From contig NC_080716.1 of NCBI RefSeq assembly GCF_019097595.1, forward strand, positions 30,418,901 to 30,482,900: DNA of 64,000 nucleotides, read 5' to 3'. A program made the translations under genes and the position numbers. Under the pieces are notes generated by a model. That model saw only the letters and a program-made list of their open reading frames with translations. It had not been told where the DNA came from and made no database searches. This DNA comes from Hemibagrus wyckioides (Eukaryota > Chordata > Actinopteri > Siluriformes > Bagridae). The stretch's first letter is position 1. Each line of letters starts with the position of its first letter. Below are positions 59,416 through 64,000 of the stretch, piece by piece.

Positions 59416-59535
59416 GTGGGCTTAATAGACGCTCTTGTGGTACACCCTTAACAAAAGAAGTTCCTTGGGGGTTCTGTACAGAACTCTGGGGCTTTTTACT
59501 AGGCCAATAGAACAATTTCCCAAAACAAACTGGTT
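59414..59535 (-). pseudogene. Reverse-transcriptase relic 1
   Basis: On minus: LFYWPSKKPQSSVQNPQG then SFVKGVPQERLLSPL, corresponding to the finger/palm part of a non-LTR reverse transcriptase up to the conserved GVPQG...L.P motif (second G here E). Homology stops at the microsatellite border. Confidence 0.55.
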
Positions 59536-60904
59536 CTATGTTGACCCCATGGAGAGTGAGGATTAAGATGATGAGCTTTTCTCATAAACCTTTTTTATTT
59601 CTTCATTTATAAGAAATTATAGAATTATTATCAGTGTTATGTTAGTGTAGAATTTTTGCAGTGTGAGGGAAGTTTTTGGTAACTGACTAAAAGAGTTGGT
59701 GACATTTTGATAAGTGATGCTAATGTTCATGCACCGAGTGTCTCTGTGGTACGCTAGAACATTCCGTTCAACCCCGTTTCTTATACATCACCTCTCAAAG
59801 TCATGCGACTGGAACAGAGTGTGTTTTTCTGTGCTTTTGAGTATCAGACTTCCATCCAGCCCCAGAATATTCCCATCGCTTCTGATCGGCTCCGTCATAA
59901 ATCACATGCTGAAGCCGGTGTATATTAAACATGTCACAGCGGCTTGGAAATTTATTTAGTCAGTCAGCTTCAGTGAAGATGCTTCGTTGTTGATCCACGG
60001 TGACATTTCTTTCAGAATCCCTCCTGTCTGTGTTTAAACCCATCTTCTGGAGATCGGCTGCCTGAGCGAACACCTTCCTCTGATATCACCGATGTTAAAA
60101 ATGAGTCAGAAAATCAAGATATTCGAGGCAGCAGAGTCTTTGGCACGGATCAGCCAAAAGGAGGAACACAGGAAGGTGTTAGGGGCTGATTTGCATATTA
60201 GACTTGGATATAGACATCAGATTTCAGTCTTGAAGTGTGCGTGAATGCAGTTGGGATTGAAATACGATCAGGATTCAAACCATTTTGAAATATTCTTTAA
60301 CCTCGGGTTGCTGGTGAATTGATCATCCAGCGCTCGCATCCATACGATGACCCGTGTCATGCCTCGCTCTCGGCTTTGAGCGCCTTGGCATCAGTGCCGC
60401 AGCTCGAGACGTTCTCACAATGAGGAAGCTTATTTTAACAAGCTAATCTGCTACAAAAACGACAGCGACACGCTTGATGCGCATCTCTGCCTAAATTAGC
60501 CCTTAAGCCTCACGTATGCACTGAGAACACTGAGCCAAGTGTTAGTGCTTGCCAATTAGCTCGCTAGCATTCTGTCTGGATTAGAGATGTCAGTGTGTGT
60601 GTGTGTGTCATTTCTTTCCTCTTTTTCTCACCGAATCTTTCATCCATGAAAGAAAAGTCAAGTTAATTCACTCGAAAAAAAAAGAAAGAAAAAAAGGGCC
60701 CACATGACCTCCTGGTTCTAGTTTGCATATTTTACCAGAGCGAGACCATAAATTAGCAGCTAGTGGAGCAAAGGCAGCGCCGATGAGAATTATTTAGCAA
60801 AAAGTTCTGTTTTTTTTTATTATTATTATTTCTCTCGCTGAGTCATATGATGTGATCAATTCACTATGTTCCTGTTGTGCAGGATTTCTCTCTTCAGAAC
60901 AAGA
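59536..60904. other. Unique sequence, no gene seen
   Basis: Repeat-poor stretch, GC-richer at 59960-60560, with a short (GT)n at about 60595-60608. The 81-codon frame at 59714 has no known domain. Confidence 0.5.
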
Positions 60905-61615
60905 TAGATGGATAAATGAGTAGATGGATGGATGGATGGATAGGTAAATGGATGGATGGATGGATGCATGCATAAATGTGTAGGTGGATGTATGGATGAC
61001 TGGGTGGATGGATGGAGGGATAAATAAATGTGTGTATGGATGGATGGGTGAATGAATGCTTTGATTGGTTGTTTGTGTTGTTTGGGTAAATGGATGAATG
61101 AATGACTTGGTGGATGGTTGGGATATTATTGTACAAATTATAATAAAAATAAAGCTTCTTTTTCATGGCTGCATGGTTAAACAGATGGATTTATAGATTG
61201 ACAAACAGATGAATGGATGGATGGATGGATGGATAAACAGATAGATGTATGTATGTGTGGATGTATGTATGTTTGGATGGATGGATGGATGGGTGTGTGG
61301 ATGGATGGATGTGTGGATGGATGGATGGATGGATAAAAAGATGGATGGATGGGTGGATGGATAGATGGATGGATTGATGGATGGATGAAGAGATGCATTG
61401 ATGAATGGATATATAACTGCAGGTTGTTTTGGATGGATGGATGGATGGATGGATGGATGAATTAATAGCTGCAAGGTTGGTAGGCTGAACTAATTGATAC
61501 TTGAAAGATGCAGAGATGCATTAATGGATGGATAAATCAATTCTTGAATTGAAAATTGGATGGATGGATGGATGGATGGATGGATGGATGAATGGATGGA
61601 TGGAAATAATATCTG
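60905..61615. repeat. (GGAT)n / (GATG)n degenerate arrays
   Basis: Tetranucleotide GGAT repeats at 60905-61090 and 61196-61615 with interruptions (GGATAAACAGATAG, GCATTGATGAATGG), separated by a unique AT-rich spacer. Frames rich in HPSIHPSI are by-products. Confidence 0.95.
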
Positions 61616-61921
61616 AGTGTCCACTTGGAGATCTCTCAGCATCTCTCTCTCTCTCTCTCTAACACACATACACACACCCTCTATCTTTCTCTCTCTCTCA
61701 CACACACACACACACAAACACACCCTCTATATCTCTCTCACCCCCTCTCTCTCTTTTTTTCTCTCTCTATATAATTCCATCATCATATCTAGTTCCTTCC
61801 TTTTCCAATCTGTTTGGCTTTCTCTCTCTCTTTCTCTCTCTTTCTGTCTCTCTCTCTCTCTCTCTCTCTCTAATTCCCTCATCATATCTACTTCTTTCAT
61901 TTTTCTTTCTCCCCATCTGTT

Positions 61922-61966
<45 letters not shown>

Positions 61967-63080
61967 TCTCTATTGATCTCTGTTAGCTCAGTGAACACAG
62001 CAGGTTGAGCAGCGATTCTTCTGCGTTCCTGAAGGAGCCTTCGAGGCCGAAGCTGCTGAATGGCAGTCGTGTTCGGTAAAGTCGCATCGCCTTGAGGAAA
62101 ATCTTTTTTTTTCCAGCCAGAAGTCTGAGTTTCAGTGTAGAGCGCAGTATAAAGTGTGCCCTGTGACGCCTGCTGAATCTCCTGTGTGGGTGTTTTATTT
62201 TTGACTGGTGTTCAAGGGTCTGGAGCGCAGCAGCAGAAGCTCAGAGACCAAATTGTGGTGAACGGAAATGTGAACGGTTAAATTCTGATCATTTATTCCA
62301 GAGAGTTCTTTTTCTTTTTTGTTCTCGCAGCTCACACCAAGAGCAAAGTTTCCTCCCATGTTCTCAGGGTCATGTCTGAAATGTAAATAAAAGCACAGGT
62401 GCATGGGAAGTGGAGTCCAGATAATAAACTTCAGTGCTTTACTACTACATATATAATGGATGGATGGATGGATGGGTGGATGGATGGATAGAAGAGAATA
62501 TCTTTTTTTGGCTCAAGCACACCTGGAGTTCAGGAAGGACTCATTTACAGAAGAGGTGAAGCAGGTGTGTTTAAGCAGGAAAACCCGAGTTGAGTCTCAA
62601 ATCCCACACTTATCTTATTTACTATTCTGGATGACTTCTGAGGACCTGGAACTGTCAAGCGAGTTTGTGCCGAGAGACCCGAACAGAACAAGCCAGATGA
62701 TTGACAGCTGTCAAATAACAACACAGCTGTCCATCAAGATTTGAGTATCAGTATGGTTGTTTTTTTGTTTTTTTTAACAAAATGTCTTTTTTTATAATAG
62801 TGATACATGATAAAGTTTTGGTCAGCTTATCTGAGGCTTTGGTGTCTGTAATGGCTCGATAGATACAATTGTAAATAAATAAATAAATAAAAATATTAAT
62901 TACAATACATATACAAATATTATAAAATCTATAATGTATTTAAATATTTATTATTAAAAATTTGTATTAATGAAATATATATTAAATAATAATAATAATA
63001 ATAATAATAATAAGATAACAATATTAAATACTCATTATATTATAAATGTTATACAGTGAAAATAAAATAAAATGCAAAAA
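61616..63080. other. CT/CA tracts and unique sequence
   Basis: (CT)n at 61642-61660 and 61917-61961 with CT-rich DNA between, short (CA)n near 61700, (GGAT)n at 62455-62488, (AAAT)n near 62872-62892, (AAT)n at 62985-63012. No gene seen. Confidence 0.6.
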
Positions 63081-63082
63081 AT

Positions 63083-63150
63083 TAAACGGCCTAATACGGT
63101 GCCTTGTGGTACACCTGAAATAATTTCAAGCTTGCTTTCCTGCCAATATG
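63083..63150 (-). pseudogene. Reverse-transcriptase relic 3, very short
   Basis: On minus the motif GVPQGTVLGR is readable, with AT-rich DNA containing AAAAT words on the side where the other relics meet microsatellites. Confidence 0.4.
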
Positions 63151-63314
63151 GTGATGTTTATTTAACATTTTTAGAAGGAGTACATGAATACAAAAGGAAA
63201 TAAAAACTAGAAATAGTTCATGTAAATAGCCAACATAAAATGTTACAAATATTATCCAATAAAATGACAGTTTATTTTTTTGCTAAATAAATATATATAA
63301 ATAATTTGATAAAG

Positions 63315-63316
63315 AC

Positions 63317-63362
<46 letters not shown>
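63315..63362. repeat. (AAAG)n microsatellite
   Basis: Twelve or so uninterrupted AAAG units bordering a reverse-transcriptase relic. Confidence 0.95.
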
Positions 63363-63363
<1 letters not shown>

Positions 63364-63480
63364 ATTGGGCCTAGTATACACCCTTGTGGTACATTCTTAA
63401 AATAATGAAGTTCTTTAGGGTTCTGTATAGAGCTCTGGGGTTCTGTACTTGGCCAGTAGTACAAAGCAAACTGGTTCCAA
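63363..63480 (-). pseudogene. Reverse-transcriptase relic 2
   Basis: On minus: YYWPSTEPQSSIQNPKELHY then FKNVPQGCILGPIL, alignable with relic 1 along its length and stopping at the same point beside a microsatellite. Confidence 0.55.
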
Positions 63481-64000
63481 AACTAGATAAAATTGCAAGA
63501 TTTTTTTTTATGAAGTGTTTATGAATGACATATTTTTAAAAAAAAAAAACAGATGGAAGAGTTGATTCATTTTGTGAAACCCTGAAATGGAACCCTTTAA
63601 AAAGTGGGAGGAGTTTCGTTGTGATCGAAGCTCCAGACATACTGCACGAATTTGCTCAATTGATTGAGTTGATTTTATTGAAATTAATTTAGACCGGCTT
63701 CTCTTCTATATAGAACCGTACGACTTAAATAACTGTGTGTTTGGATTCCACATGCTGGTGAGGAGGAGGAGGTTTATGTACGAGATTGATGAAAGGAGTC
63801 TCCAGTGTCAGAGCTAAAGATATTAATTTAGTGGTTTCTGCAAAGGTTTTTATTTACATAGAGAGAGAGAGAGAGAGAGGAGAATCTACACTCTTAAAAA
63901 TTACAGGTAACAGGAAGAACTGAAAAAGGGGGTGTGAGCAGTGCAATAGAAAAAAAAATCCTTTCCCACTAAAAAAAAACCCTTTTCACTACAGAAAACC
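63481..64000. other. Unique sequence to the window end
   Basis: Contains a copy of GGAGTCTCCAGTGTCAGAGC at 63797-63820 and (GA)n at 63861-63879. No gene seen. Confidence 0.55.

Noticed and set aside
60905..61615. Telomeric-type repeat
   Set aside because: Units are GGAT/GATG, not TTAGGG.

Overview
The window looks like intergenic or deep-intronic DNA of a bony fish, most probably an otophysan teleost such as a catfish. The reasons are Tc1/mariner transposons of teleost type, tRNA-derived SINEs whose body and tail match repeats common in catfish-like genomes, an L2/Rex-like LINE with a (GATTA)n tail, very abundant GT/CT/GATA microsatellites, and a complete lack of bacterial gene organisation. 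The species assignment is inference. No complete host gene was found. Nearly all long open frames are by-products of tandem repeats.

Layout. 1-4 kb: a 27-bp minisatellite, then a 2.2-kb array of a ~29-bp unit carrying CACGTG and TATAAAA, closed by an inverted patch of the 27-bp family. 4-7.3 kb: decayed arrays built on the core ATGATTCA (38-bp unit, then a 76/77-bp dimer). 7.9-10.3 kb: a 22-bp array and a pyrimidine-rich belt with a 180-bp tandem duplication. 10.3-25.8 kb: mostly unique sequence with microsatellites, a decayed GAGTAATGAGACCCAGA array (16.3-18 kb), SINEs, a LINE 3' fragment and one exon-like open frame on the minus strand (20.2 kb). 25.8-32.7 kb: five consecutive minisatellites (31-, 33-, 29-, ~25-30- and 20-bp units). 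33-35.5 kb: one exon-like segment and duplicated GACA/purine arrays. 38.4-40.2 kb: a decayed LINE broken by nested SINEs. 42.1-43.4 kb: a full-length Tc1 transposon with an open 343-codon transposase but a substituted catalytic Asp, followed by a deleted Tc1 relic of another lineage. 47.8-50.8 kb: more ATGATTCA-family arrays, largely in the opposite orientation. 55-58.6 kb: a 1.1-kb TAC/ACC triplet array running into a 2.4-kb CTCTA array with a ~0.7-kb higher-order repeat. 59.3-63.5 kb: GATA, GGAT and AAAG arrays and three small reverse-transcriptase relics that stop at the same point.

The main biological content is the life history of repeats: arrays caught before and after expansion, higher-order repeats, polarised variant blocks, inverted sister arrays, and transposons at several stages of decay. 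Unique GC-richer blocks between them (for example 13.3, 19, 24, 36, 47.5, 54 and 60 kb) are the places where regulatory elements would be expected, but that is not provable from one sequence. No operon, CRISPR array, bacterial regulator or defence system is present.
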